64,000 nucleotides of DNA from Rhodosporidiobolus odoratus. Lineage: Eukaryota > Basidiomycota > Microbotryomycetes > Sporidiobolales > Sporidiobolaceae. Where the stretch lies: contig JAOANU010000018.1 in the NCBI GenBank assembly GCA_034387635.1, positions 310,001 through 374,000 on the forward strand. Direction: 5' to 3'. The position numbers were made by a program, and so were the translations under genes. The notes below the pieces were generated by a model. The model searched no databases, was not told where the DNA came from, and worked only from the letters and a program-made list of their open reading frames with translations. Below are positions 33,103 to 44,512 of this stretch, in pieces (the first letter of the stretch is position 1; each line of letters opens with the position of its first letter).

Positions 33103-35222
33103 ATGGCCGTCACTCTTCCACCTGAGCTGATCCTCGCCTGCCTCGAACGACTGTCTTGCAGTGATGCTGACACCATCCCCACTCTCCTCAACTTCGGATC
33201 ATCATCAAGAGCCAACTTGTCCCTCTCTCGCTCGCCTGCTCTATGGAGACCAATCACACAGTCACACTATCCACCTCGCTATACGTCCCAAACCTCGCCA
33301 GCTGCGTCTGACGATACCAACGAGTCAGATCCTCTCGCCTATTTCGCCGGTCGAGCCCTCAAGAATCGCAGAGCTCGCGAAATCGTCCGCGACTTGCTCA
33401 AGCCTCTCAACCGACTCGCAGTGGTAGACGAGCTGCGAGGATCCCTCGGAACCGACGTGGTGGATGAGCTGGACAAGCCGGCTGCCTTTACGGAAGAAAA
33501 GAGGCCAGAGACTTGGCTCAGCCTCCAATTCTGGGCCAGGGAGGCGCGGAGGACGTTACTCGTCGAAGAAGCCTTGCGCGCGTGGTCGGGAATTGTGCAG
33601 CGGGATGAGGCTGGCGAGGAGGCGCCCGACGACTTTGAGCGAGGACTGAACTGCTTCGCCGCGTTCCGAGGGTTGGATCCAGCTGCGGTGCGTCTCACCT
33701 TACCTAACCTGACACCTTACCTGCAGTACTGACATCCTCGAATACAGCTGTCTCGCACACATTACGACCTTGCGCATCACCCGCGTCTCGTCGAAGCTAC
33801 CTCACATCCTCCTTATAAAGGCTCGCAACGCCTCGAATGGCTGTCGACCGAGGTAGTCGATTACATGACCAGCATCGGTATCAGACCGGCCGCAGACGGG
33901 TCCTTCCACGATCTCGACAATCACCTCGTCGCCCTCCGCATGGGAGCAAACGGTGCAGACGCTCCTTACGGTACTCTCCCCATGACCCTCGTCGCCATCT
34001 TCTGCTCCCTCTTCAGACGCCTGCCCATCGCATCGGAGCTCTCTATCCGCGCCAAGCCCGTCGGCTTCCCCGGTACAGTGCTCGCCGGTCTTTCGTACGA
34101 AGGTAGCGACGAATGGGTCTACGTCAACGTCTTTGCCAGAGGAAATATCCTCAGTCGCGAAACGATGACGGTCATGCTGCGGGCCATGGGCGCCACGCCC
34201 ACAGACGGCTTCTTCCAGCCGGCTAGTGCGAGGGAGATGGTGCATTGCCTCTTCCGTTGCTTCACTTTCACCCTGTGCTAATCAGACCTTGCATCCTCAG
34301 TCACTTCGAGTAGCACGCAACATCCTCACCTCCGTGCAACAAGGCGAACGTGTACCGGGCGAACCGATCTCACACAAAGACACCATCGAATCGCTCTACA
34401 GCGTTGCCCACGCCCTTCACACCCTCGTCTCGTCCCGCGATGTCGATCAGGCCGAGGTCGAGACCTATGCCGATTGGCTCGTCTCCCTCGTTCAAGCCGA
34501 GTACCCGCTCGACGTTGCCTACCTCGAGAAGCGTATCTTGCCTCTGCAGACGCCGGAGAGGAAACGACGTATGCAGGGATTGTGCAAGGCTATTCGGGAG
34601 GACGACGCGTCGCGCAAAGAGGAGAAGCCCGTCAGTGCGGCGATCAGATGGAAGATTGGGTGCGTTATCCTCTTTGCCTGCTTCATCCTACCTAGCTGAT
34701 GCTGATGCTTTCCGGTTCGCCAGTCATATCTTCCGGCATCGGCTCTTCGGTTACGTCGCCGTCGTTCGTGGATGGGACTATACTTGTGAGGCAAGCGAGC
34801 AATGTACGCGATGTCTCTCTTTTTTGCCTTCTTTTTGCCTTCTTCTAGACTAAATGCGAGAATATCTTGGCAGGGATTCGACAGATGCGTGTGGATACCC
34901 TTCCGTACGGCAGGAACCAGCCGTTCTACCATGTAGTACGTTTCTCCCTTTGCCGTTTTCTCCTCTTGTTCTTTCCATGCTTCCACGCCATCACCCATGC
35001 TTGGTTACTTACCTCTACTCTTGCCAGATCGTCGAAGACGGCTCGGTCCGCTACGTCGCCAACGAAAATATCACCGCGACACCGATCGACGATGATGAAG
35101 CCGACGCTTTTCTCGACCACGACACGATTGGTAAATACTTCCGCAAGCGGGAACGGCAGGAGGACCGACGCTGGGCTTTTGTACCGAGCCAGGACGTTGA
35201 GGCGGAGTACCCGGACTCGTGA
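33103..35222 (+). CDS. F-box protein with hemimethylated-DNA-binding (YccV/HspQ) domain, FBXO21-like
   Basis: Exons 33103-33687, 33748-34239, 34301-34659, 34724-34803, 34874-34935, 35028-35222; 590 aa. The N-terminus has an F-box-like LPPELILACLERLSCSD helix, then about 350 residues resembling the SirB1/transglutaminase-like middle region of FBXO21 (YFAGRALKNRRAREIVRDLL, RLEWLSTEVVDYM, VGFPGTVLAGLS). The C-terminus is a clear YccV domain: GHIFRHRLFGYVAVVRGWD, WIRQMRVDTLPYGRNQPFYHV, RYVANENI. It likely serves as a substrate receptor of an SCF ubiquitin ligase; the target is unknown. Exons 4 and 5 are 80 and 62 nt. Confidence 0.85.
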
Positions 35223-35649
35223 TGTGCTCATGAAAGATAGCAGGCTTGTCTTTCTCTTCTTGTAAGCTCCTTTTGCTCTTCCTTCATTGGGCATATCCTG
35301 AACTGTCATAACTGCAGATGTGTATCTTCGTAATATCACATCTATCAGTGTGCTATTCTCAGCTAGCTCTGCAGGCCGAGAACGACTTCCTAACGAACTT
35401 TGACTGGCAGCGAATCGGCTGCCTCGCCTCGTTGGCGCGCCTTCTCGCTTCGAGTGGACAATTCAGTACAGATTCATTTCTGCCCGCTCGCTGATGGCCA
35501 TCTGCCTATCCGCCACGCTAACCCTCCGCTAGTTGCGACCGGATTATCGCCGCCGAAGACTCGCCCGCTTCGGCCGGGTAAGATACGAAGCCGTATCTTT
35601 CGCTGTCGCCGTTTTCTTCAGTTGGCACTCGTCCTCACAGTGCATCAAC
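35223..35649. other. Spacer, 427 bp (promoter of dioxygenase-like gene)
   Basis: Lies between two plus-strand genes. Holds the 3' end of the F-box gene and the 5' leader of the next. No further feature seen. Confidence 0.4.
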
Positions 35650-37433
35650 ATGCCTCACGTCATCCCCGCTATCACCGTTACACCACTGCAGTCGTCGGCC
35701 GCCTTCGGTGCATACTTCGAAGGCGTCGACCTGAACAACTTGAGCGGTTCGTTCTGCTCTATCGCCCACTCCCTGCTCGCATGGCGCTGACCTTGGGAGA
35801 AAAACTGCAGATGAGGAGTTTGACCAGCTAGAAAAGGCGCTTTACACGCACAAGCTACTGGTAATCAAGGGCCAGAAAAACCTTCGACCGGAAAAACAGG
35901 TGTGCTCTTTTGCGCGGTACCTGCCCAATTCTGAAGGAAAACGACCTGACTCGCTACATGCCGTTATTAGCTTGAGCTCGTCAAGCGATTCGACCCGAGT
36001 AAGTCTGCTGGCTTTTCTCCTCTTCTTCTCCCATGCTGACCTTGTTCTTCTTGACAGGTGCTGAAGCCGTCCACGGTCACGGCACTGCGCAGCAAGTCAA
36101 TAGCGCGGTGAATGGCAGGAAGAGCATGGTGGGCGCGAACCCCGGCGTACGTGTTCTCTCTGGCTGAAATCCTGCCCAGCCGCTCTCGCGGTCCGTCTCG
36201 CCCACTTCATCCCTTGCGAACCAGCCATCTATACTCTCGAGTCCTTCAAATCCCGCAGAAATAGCTGTGAGCTTACGGACCGTCGATGTCAGACTGACTC
36301 GGCTTTCGCGCCGCAGGTTCCCTCTAAGCCAATGGTCCGCCTCATTGGCCGCGCAAAGCTTCCCATCGGTTACCATGGCGCAACAGAGGAAGTTCCGCTC
36401 ACTAGCGGGACCCACAAGAGTTTCCACCAGAAGCCGCTAAGTGATGCGGAGATTGAGACTGGCTTGTCGCGGTTTCACCGCTGTACGCCTCACCTTCCTG
36501 GGTTTTCGCCGCCAAGTAGGTTGATCCTCTGACCCACCTGATCGAAACGACAGGGTACATTGATGCTGCGCTGTATAAGACCCACCCACCACGCGTGACT
36601 GCTCTGTGGGCGCACAAACTCCCTCATGGTGCACCAATCCGGGTCGAATGGGACGTCGATACTCCATCACCTCAATCCCTCATCTGCGCCCCCGGTCTTA
36701 CCGCCTTCCTCGACTCGTCCGCCATGCTTCGCTCGCTTTCGGCCGAAGATCAAGAGTGGGTCTTGCATTCGGAGGTCGAGTATGCCCCGTACCCTTATCA
36801 GTGGATTCAGGATGCGAAGGCGACGGATGATGGATTCGGGATGGTGAGTGAGGGGAAGGAGACGCCGCTCGAGGAGCTTCCGCCTGTGGATGAGGGGGCG
36901 ATTATGCGGTATAAGATGGTCAGTATCGCTCCGCTTCCCGAAGCACCGAACACTACCCTCCCCTCGCCTTCGCCCCCTTTCTCTCACTCTTACACACTGC
37001 GCAACTGACACCTTTCCGTCGTTGCGTACGCAGGTCTGGAAGAACCCCCTCACCGGCGAGCTCTCCCTGCAAGTACACGCCATTGTCGCTCGCAAACTCT
37101 TCATCCGTCGCTCTCCCACCGATAGCTTCGAAACGATCGACGACCTCACTCAAGTCCGCAACATTCTCTACAAGCTACAAAAGCCGTTTCTCAACCCCGA
37201 GAAAATCCTGGTCAGCCCGCAAGGCGAAGGAGGTTCGTCTCTTCGTTCCAACTTGAGAAGGCCCGCATTTTTCCTGACTAGCACAGTTGTATCCGTCAGA
37301 CCTCTGCCTGTGGCACAATCGCAGTCTGAGACATACAGCTATCGAGTATCCTGCTAGCTACCCGGATCGAATCATGCACCAGGTCCATATCGCTGGTAGC
37401 GACGATCCTGGCAATCCTGTAATGATGGCTTAA
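35650..37433 (+). CDS. Xanthine/2-oxoglutarate dioxygenase family protein (XanA/TauD-like)
   Basis: Exons 35650-35746, 35811-35899, 35971-35998 (28 nt), 36058-36146, 36317-36482, 36554-36918, 37034-37232, 37300-37433; 388 aa. Blocks: FGAYFEGVDLNNLSDEEF, LLVIKGQKNLRPEKQLELV, VHGHGTAQQ, KSFHQKPLS, FHRWYIDAALYKTHP, VWKNPLTGELSLQVH, QKPFLNPEKILVSPQ, DLCLWHNRSLRHTAIEYP. The family converts xanthine to uric acid with Fe(II) and 2-oxoglutarate. The first His of the H-x-D iron motif (W-H-x-D in the family as I recall) reads Tyr here (WYID), while the Asp and the distal His (RSLRHTAIEY) remain. Active enzyme, altered enzyme or pseudo-enzyme cannot be decided from sequence. Confidence 0.85.
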
Positions 37434-37767
37434 GGTTGTAGAGGAGCATGTAAAGCTATACCTGGACTATCTCAACGCGCATCATGTCGTCAAAGACACA
37501 GCGAGCTTCAGAGGGCAAGCTCAAGAGACTGTGTGAACGTTGTTGACGACCTCAACAGAAAGTTGCGGGCTCTTTACTGCAAGGTTTCCCCGCTCAAGCA
37601 CTCGACATCTCTCACATGCCACTACCACTTGTCATGCGACGATTCCTGCCCTTTGGCAAAGGGAAACCCGTGGATTGATTGCCGTATAACCAGCTTTTCG
37701 GCAAACTTCCATTTCGCCCATACTTTAAACCGCTCCGTCTCCCTCCCCCAGCTGGCTGTGTCCAGTT
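37434..37767. other. Convergent 3' spacer, 334 bp
   Basis: Between the stop codons of the dioxygenase-like gene and P5C reductase, which converge. No gene or repeat was seen. Confidence 0.4.
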
Positions 37768-39359
37768 CTACTTCTTGATCCCCAGCCCAGCAGCATGCTG
37801 AGTCGTCGCCTGAATACACCTCGCAACCGTCGAACGGACTTTTCCATCTTCAAGCATGAGAAGGCCAGCGATGGTGCAGCCACCAGGAGCTGAAAGTTTC
37901 GCCAAGGGAGTGATCAGTACGAATTTGACCTGATAGATGGGTACGAAGGATGAGGATGGGACGCACTGGTAACGCTGTCTTTGAGGGCTGCGGGGTGCAG
38001 GCCGGTTTGGAGGACCATCCTTGCTGCGCCTTGCATAGCTGTTTCGGAGTGCAAGCGGAGGTAAGCACGGGCGCAAGGAAAGAGGTCATGCGGAACATGA
38101 CCGCGATGGTGGGGCATCGGGAAGAGGCGCTGAAGGTACCGGAAGCAGCAGGGACACGAAAAGGACACAGACCTACTCTGCGCCGCCAGTTCGAGCGCTT
38201 CACTCCGAGGAAGACCCATCATGACACCGCCATCCGCCATGGCTTCGAGTACGACACATGCGAAAGCCGGTCCAGACCCGCAGACAGCGGTGACAGCGTC
38301 AAAGTGCTGCCCAGGGGAAGGGGAGGATGACAGATGAGCATTCCGATGCGGTGACCGACTAGTGTCACGACAAAGAAGCATGACAGCGCACCTTCTCATC
38401 CATGAAGCGACACCTGCCTAGCGGTGTGAAGAGGGCGTTGAGGATATCGCGGTTGATGGCGGTTTGCGGGGCGGAGGGGTCGAGGGAAGAGATGACGGTC
38501 ATGCCCTCGCGGATCTGCACGAGGAGGGGGTCAGGGGGTCAGGGGGTCATTCGGTGAGTCAGATTGGCCGCCGTGTCTCGCCATCGGGCGGGGCTAGGCA
38601 GTATGTGGTCGGCGGCTGCAGTCGGCGGTAGTGGAGCGAGGAAAAGCGCACCTTGCTCGGGGTATTGGGCATGCTTCGGACAATGGTGCAGCTCTCGGGT
38701 ACCCAGTCGCGCATCATGGCGATGGTCGTTCCCGCCAAGATGGAGATGAGTAGCTTGCCTTCGAGGGCTTCTGACATGCCCGGGGCGAGGAGGAGGTGCG
38801 CAGCGAGTTGTGGTTTGCAACTGAAGCCGGACGGAACGACGTATGTCAGCTCCTCGGCTCGCCCAGACCTTTGGCGACTGGCAGTATGGGAACAGTACGC
38901 TCGGCTTGAGCGGCACGAGGATGTACGACAAAAGAAGGCAAGAAAGAAGTGATAGAGACGGCGCCGGACTGACTTACCAGAGCAAGATGACGTCCGATTC
39001 GGCCACACTTTTGACGTTATCGATGCTCTGCCTGACCTGCACGGTTGCGCCAAGCGGACCCAGCGAGTCAAAGGATCTCCTCAGCTTTTTTACTGTTTCG
39101 GCGCGGTTGACGGTCGCAATGAAGCTGTTTCCAGGGCGTGATGGTCAGCCCACATCGAGTTCAGTTGAAGGACTACGTACCGATCGGGAAGGGAGGCTGG
39201 GTTCGAGTTAGGGTCGAGGATAAGGCTGCCCATGGGAGTTGAGGGGGTGCTGTCGGGTTCATTTGAAGCGGGTCGAGGCGAGGTGAGGTTGTCGAGCACG
39301 CCCGAGAGTACGGCGACACCCATTGTACCGCATCCGAGAACGCAGAGCTGGTAAGGCAT
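37768..39359 (-). CDS. PRO3: Pyrroline-5-carboxylate reductase
   Basis: Exons 39359-39181, 39124-38978, 38820-38652, 38514-38392, 38306-38177, 38038-37967, 37889-37768; 313 aa. Rossmann start CVLGCGTMGVAVLSG, then DVILLCCKPQ, ISILAGTTI, VRSMPNTPSKIREGMTV, and the family core VTAVCGSGPAFACVVLEAMADGGVMMGLPR, here split by exons, with [31 protein letters not shown] near the end. It performs the last step of proline synthesis, reducing P5C with NAD(P)H. A 40-residue Ser/Pro-rich insert sits between the first beta-alpha unit and the second. The fourth intron contains an 8-bp repeat. It diverges from the PRCC-like gene. Confidence 0.95.
38525..38548. repeat. 8-bp tandem repeat (AGGGGGTC x3) in a P5C reductase intron
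   Basis: Three exact copies lie in the intron 38515-38651, near its 5' end on the minus strand. Probably neutral; may vary in copy number between strains. Confidence 0.6.
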
Positions 39360-39613
39360 GGTCTTGGGTGACTTAGACTGGTGAAAAAGAATGCAAGAGC
39401 TGCGGGGGTGACCAGGTGAGCGAGACAGCAACGGGAAGAGTGGAGATTAGCGGGGGTCGCACTTGAGTAGCTTGTCGTGAGTACGCACGACCGTACAAAG
39501 GCTCTCAGGTGCTACGACGAGAGTAATCAAGGTAAAGAGATGAGACTTTGGAATCCTCTCTCGTTTCCCAGTTTACCATTCACCCTGAAGATACTACATA
39601 GATCACCCACAAG
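39360..39613. promoter_or_regulatory. Divergent promoter region, P5C reductase / PRCC-like
   Basis: 254 bp between the two start codons. No motif recognised. Confidence 0.35.
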
Positions 39614-41058
39614 ATGCAAGGCTTGGTAGACTACGGATCTGACTCGGACGACGACACTCCAGCTCCTGCTCCAACTTGCACTTCAACACTTGCTCCTCCA
39701 ACTAAACCCACTGGCCTCAATCTACCACCTCCAGCAACAGCTAAACAGCCTACAATCACAGCATCAGCACCCGCAACCAGGAAGCAAAGGGACAAAGGTC
39801 CCGTTCGCATCCTTCTCGACTTGCCCCCGCCTTCCTCGACCTCTTCCTCCGCTTCAACTTCAGCAGAAGACGACCAACCCGCCAAGAAGCGACAGAAACT
39901 CGCACTGGGAGGAGCTCCGGGTGGCGCCGGATTGACGGGACTCGCAGCTCTGCTTCCGAAACCCAAAAACGACGCCCCGAAACCCGTTGCCGCCCGACCT
40001 CCCGCAGCGGTGAAGCCTCGAGCGGGATTGGCAGGACTCGATGGATTGTTTGATGAGCAGGGAGACAAGCCAAAGGTGGCGGTGGGAGGTCCCATGTTCC
40101 TGCCCCCGTCAGTAGCGGCCAAGGGTAAAGGGAAAGCTGCTGTCAAGCTTGCGCCCGCTCCGGAGCCTGAAGCGCCTGCGGTCGATTTCTTTGGTCTCGG
40201 TATGTCCTTCTGTCTGTTACCTTTACACATCTTGCCTTGACTCAAAGGATGAATCGTGCAGGTCCCGTTAGTTCCGCACCGTCACCCTCTTCAGCCTCAA
40301 GACCCTCCTCCTCCAAACCAACCGTATCCTCCGCCGCCTCTTTCTCTGCCGCACCTTCCGTCTCTTCCGCTCCGACGCCTCGATCCGCAGCTCCTGCCGA
40401 ACCTGCCCAACGAGCATGGAAGCAGCCCACCGCTGATGACCCTTATCCCGGCTTCACCCAACTCCCCTCCGGCGAGTGGGTCGCAAAAGATCAGCAAGCG
40501 TACGAGGCCCTGGTCGCATGGCAGGCACAACAGGCGGCTCAGCCTGCTACGGGTGGGGAGGACATCCCGCGAGGCTTTGGAGAGAAGGACGTAGCTGGAC
40601 AGGGTGGGTATGTCGATGTTGACGAGGCACAGAGGGCGAAGGATGCTTGGGCTACAAGGCCCTCGCAAGTACCAGGCCGGGAGCAGGAGTACAAGAAGGG
40701 AAGCGAGGTCAAGGGGGTACGTGCCCTTCATTCGCATTCTTCCCCTCGTTGCTGCACAGCTTTGCTGCTCGCTGGGCGTTCGACCGGAACGAACGAAAGC
40801 TGACTTCCTGCCGTCTGGCATGACTTGCAGATTTCGAAGCAGATTGGCGGCAATGCCAAGCGCAAACACCAACTTTCCTCACTTCTCGCCGCCGCTCACG
40901 ACAATCGCGCCGAACTCGAAGATCGAATTGCGCAAGCGAGATCGAATAGGAAGAGTGCTGGAAACAAGTATGGTGCGTGTCGCTTCCGTATATTTCGGCA
41001 TCAGTCTCGCTTACTGGGAGGCGGGACTGACGCTACTTCTGCTTCCACAGGTTTCTGA
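39614..41058 (+). CDS. PRCC-like nuclear protein (mitotic checkpoint/splicing associated)
   Basis: Exons 39614-40199, 40262-40716, 40831-40972, 41051-41058; 396 aa. Starts MQGLVDYGSDSDDD, then long Pro/Ala/Ser-rich regions with LAALLPKPKNDAPKP and GPMFLPPSVAAKGKGKA; the C-terminal third is the conserved PRCC block: ISKQIGGNAKRKHQLSSLLA, AAHDNRAELEDRIAQAR, SNRKSAGNKYGF. In animals PRCC binds MAD2B and associates with spliceosomes; here only the fold family is inferred. The last coding exon carries just 8 nt (completing Gly-Phe-stop), supported because KYGF is the common family ending. Confidence 0.8.
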
Positions 41059-41473
41059 GCACTTTTCTGTAGGGGGATGAAGCTAGCTTTTGAGTTGGCG
41101 GCCTGATGGTGGACGCGGAAGCCTTTACGTTCATGCGCAGCTCGGAATAGGTAGTCATCGTGTGTTGCAAAGCTCAGACAGCTACAGTGAGAAAGGGAAA
41201 AGGAAAACCTAGGAAAACCTCCGCTGGTGTGAAACTCAAGCAAACGCAAGACAGAAATCGATCGAGGGAGGGGAACGACGACAGACGGCGACACGCGAGA
41301 CAGAGCGAGCACGGAACGAAGCACAAGGGGGCAAACAGTTTTTACGGGGCGAATACAGAGGGGACAGAGAAGCCCTAGGTGGACAGCGTTGTACACGGAT
41401 AGGGCGCAGCATAGCGCATGGGGACGGAGAGGCGAAGGGGAAGGGGAAGGGAAAGGAAGAAGAATCACCTGCC
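41059..41473. other. Convergent 3' spacer, 415 bp
   Basis: Between the PRCC-like and Zn2Cys6 stop codons. Purine-rich plus strand near 41180-41300; no gene seen. Confidence 0.4.
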
Positions 41474-42621
41474 TCAAGCAAAAGCTCGGGAACGCTCATT
41501 CTCCCGCAGCAGCGCATCCGCGTGCGCCGTCGAAGTCGCCATGTACCCGTCACCCATACAAGCTGTGCTCGACCGGCGACGCAAGAGGTCTAGGTGAGGA
41601 TAGGTCGACGACGTGGGAAAAGGTGTAGCCACGGCGAGCTTAGACGACCAGGAGGAAGGCACCGTGGGGTCGGGAGAGGCGCACACCGAGTGCTGCACGG
41701 GAGAAGCCTGTGGAGCGGAAGTCGCAATGGTGCTGTCGAAGCTGCCGTACGGAAGAGGCGGAATACTGGAAGGCGAGGCGGAGCAGATGTGGGAGACGAC
41801 CAGAGGCGGATGCTGTTGAAACTGAGAGTCGGACAAGTCATGGCGGAATAGCGGATGTCTAAGGGGCGTGGCGGAGATCTTGATGCGATACTGGGCCTTT
41901 GACACAGACGAGAGGGGATTGTTAGGCGAATGAGAAGGAACTGGGCGGGAGAGGGGCGGGCGAGTCGAGATAGTTGTCGCCGGTGAAGCGAGGGAGGCGT
42001 TGCGGTGTCGAGCTTTCTGGCCTCGTTTACTCTGCACCGATGTGAGGGAGAAGGGTCAATGGGAAACGAAGACAAAAGCAGTGGGAAAAAGGGCATACCG
42101 GGACATCAATGCAAAGGTGAGCTCGCCCGCGACGAACGCATGTACCGCAGGGACGAGCAGCTCCGCACTCCGTGTGATGCTTCTGCTTGGAAGAATGTGA
42201 GGTATGTGAATTTCGACTACGTTGGCGGAGTTAAGAGTACAAAGGTGGATGGGAGATCACTTGACAGGAAAGGAGCCTAACCTTGCTGTGAGACGACGAG
42301 GGGGAGCATAATCAGTATCGCCACGACGGGTTAGTAAGAAGTTACCTACCATGGTCCGCAAGCCTTGTTGGGCAACTTCCGACCCAGCCTGCTCGACACC
42401 TTGACGATAGGCGACGTCTTCCCCTCTTCTTCGCTGCCGTCTTCCTCCGCGGCGGTTGAGGAGTCTTCGGTCAGGTCCATCGAGGTGGCTCGCCCGTAGC
42501 TGCTCGAGGTGCGGGCAGACATGGCCGGCGATGGCGAAGTAAGCGGCGGGAGGTGAGCCGCGAGAACGGGAATCGAGCGGATGGACGGGAGGCGGTGGCG
42601 GTTCTGGCTCGAGGTGCACAT
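41474..42621 (-). CDS. Zn(II)2Cys6 fungal transcription factor with a 4-nt exon
   Basis: Exons 42621-42350, 42285-42282 (4 nt, CAAG), 42182-42099, 42031-41474; 305 aa from the ATG at 42621. The binuclear cluster reads ACGPCK, KHHTEC, GAARPCGTC, then VRRGRAHLCID: spacing C-x2-C-x6-C-x5-C-x2-C-x8-C, as in the family, followed by a basic segment SKRGQKARHR. The second Cys and following Lys are encoded by the 2 nt carried over plus the 4-nt exon; no other combination keeps both frame and cysteine spacing. The acidic Ser-rich stretch before the finger (DLTEDSSTAAEEDGSEEEG) and Ser/Pro-rich tail could be activation regions. Target genes unknown. The true start may lie upstream (ATG at 42770 plus an intron). 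Confidence 0.8.
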
Positions 42622-43055
42622 GGTAAGCTGGCGGATGCTTGCGAGCCCCGATAAGGGCAAGTATTTGAGTTGAGCGGTCCATGAGGAAAAGAAGAAAGAA
42701 GAAAGAGAAGAGGGAACGGTGGGAACGGCACTTTGTACTTGCCGGGGGCTTCAGCGCCTCGTCCGGTCATGCCACCCCACGTGCAATCTGCGTACCGCTA
42801 TTTTGGTAGCAGAGGGGCAGCGATGTGCATAGGAGAAACGTACCTCGTGGTCTCGTACCAGGCGGTCAAAGCGGGACCAAGTCAGAGCGCAAAACGGCAC
42901 GGGAGACGCACGGCGAGCCATGAGCGAGCGATCCAGTCACACGGATGTTATGTTTGCTCGTTGCCCAATTCCTCTTGCCTGCCCCTGGACGTTTTGATAC
43001 CGCGTTGTCCCGACTTCAGCCCCGTCTCCGCACTTCTATTCCGGCCACTATCACT
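42622..43055. other. Spacer, 434 bp (promoter of Zn2Cys6 gene, 3' end of OSCP gene)
   Basis: May include a first coding exon of the Zn2Cys6 gene starting with the minus-strand ATG at 42770 (MTGRGAEAPG). Otherwise nothing recognised. Confidence 0.35.
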
Positions 43056-44032
43056 TTAGATCGACTCTGCAGGAGACAGTGGGGTCGGTGAAACGAAACG
43101 GGGTGAAATGATACGGGACAACAAGGGAAAGACTGCATACCCTGGAGCTGGGCGTTGAGGCGGGAAACCCGGGACGCAACGGAGAGGTCGATGGTCTTGT
43201 CTCCGACGTCGATGACGAGGCCGCCGACGACCGCCTGGTTGACCTTGTTCTCGATGACAAGCTTCTTGCCGGAACTTGCGAGCTGAGATGCCTTGAGGGA
43301 GTCCTCGAGGCGCTTTTGCAGGTCCTTCTCGAGAGGCGCGGCGGTGGTGATCACGACCTTGACCTCGCCGCGGTGAGCGGACATGATCTCGAAGAAGTTC
43401 TCAATGACCTTCTCGGTCTCGTAGAGACGACCGTTGTCGGCGAGGACCTGGAAGAAGTTCTTGGTGAATTCGGAAGCGCCCTTGGGGGACGACTTGTTGA
43501 GGAGGGCCTCGATTCCGGACGCCTTGTCGGCGGACGAGAGGATGGGGTTGGCGAGGAAGTCGCGGACAGTGGCGTCGGCAGCGATGGACTTGACGCCCTT
43601 GAGGTCCGCCTCGACCGCCTGCAGAGCGCTGCGGGGGGAAATGACCTTTCAGCGAGAAAGTCTGACGCTGACGATAAGAGAAGATTGATACGCACTTCTT
43701 CTTGACGGCAGCAGTGAAGAGAGCGCCGGCGTACTTGCCCGCCAGACCTGTAAACCAACGAGAGATGTTACTCCTCATCTGTCCCGCCTCGATACCTCGA
43801 CATCGCCCCTCGACTCGTCCACGCCGCTGATCGCGCAGAAGCACGACGTAGCTTTCGACTTACCGTGAAGCTGGACCGGGGGGAGCTGTGAATTTCAACG
43901 GGTGAGCGGGATGAGACCTGGATGCGGAACAGGTCGGTGGTGTCAACACGCGCGAAAGAGACTCACGACGGCCTTGGTAGCCTCAGTGGCGTAGGAGCGA
44001 ACGGCGCGGATGGACTGGCGAGCAGCAAACAT
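43056..44032 (-). CDS. ATP5: Mitochondrial ATP synthase OSCP (subunit 5)
   Basis: Exons 44032-43967, 43885-43864 (22 nt), 43747-43696, 43628-43141, 43066-43056 (11 nt); 212 aa, the usual size. The presequence MFAARQSIRAVRSYATEATK ends at a likely processing site. The mature protein has LHGLAGKYAGALFTAAVKK, FLANPILSSADK, FTKNFFQVLADNGR, and the C-terminal strand/helix block KLVIENKVNQAVVGGLVIDVGDKTIDLSVASRVSRLNAQL (written here in pieces: KLVIENKVNQAVVGG and DVGDKTIDLS). OSCP joins the F1 head to the peripheral stalk of the ATP synthase. It diverges from the eIF3c gene. Confidence 0.95.
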
Positions 44033-44512
44033 GGCGAGTGACTGTAGACGAGGCGAGTTAACTCTAGACGAGCTCTTGTGCCGTTGCGAATACAAAGTGA
44101 GAATTGGGTTATTACAAGAAGGAAAAGGGGAGCAATTGTAATCCAAATTTGTTGGAGAAGGGGAACAAAGGCAAATCAAGTAAACAGATCGCTATACCAC
44201 TCTCGCTGGTCAATCAGTAAGCTAGAATCGTACACGCGCTCTACGACTGGCCCCTCACCCGCGTCCAGCACTCCCTCCGCTGCTCGTACTCACTCTCGTC
44301 GAGCTTCCCTTCGCCTGATCCATACCGCCTCGATTCTCCCGCTCCCCCACCAGTTTGACCGCCAAGTAAGGCCAACAGAGGTGCTGGAGACACTGTCCAA
44401 AGTCTTTCTGTGAGGGTACAGCAGCGTCATGGGCGACACCGGTTGAAATGGTCCAAGGCCATCACGAAACGCTGGCTCGCCGCCGGTGTGGGACACAGGC
44501 CGAGGGTGGAAC
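44033..44512. promoter_or_regulatory. Divergent promoter and leader region, ATP5 / eIF3c
   Basis: 480 bp. The eIF3c leader must extend to 44513, where the first base of its start codon is separated from the rest by an intron. No other feature recognised. Confidence 0.35.

Noticed and set aside
36147..36316. An 8-nt exon (AAATAGCT) inside a long dioxygenase intron, flanked by CCGCAG and GTGAGC
   Set aside because: Both neighbouring exon ends are phase 0, so an 8-nt insert would break the frame before VPSKPMVRL.
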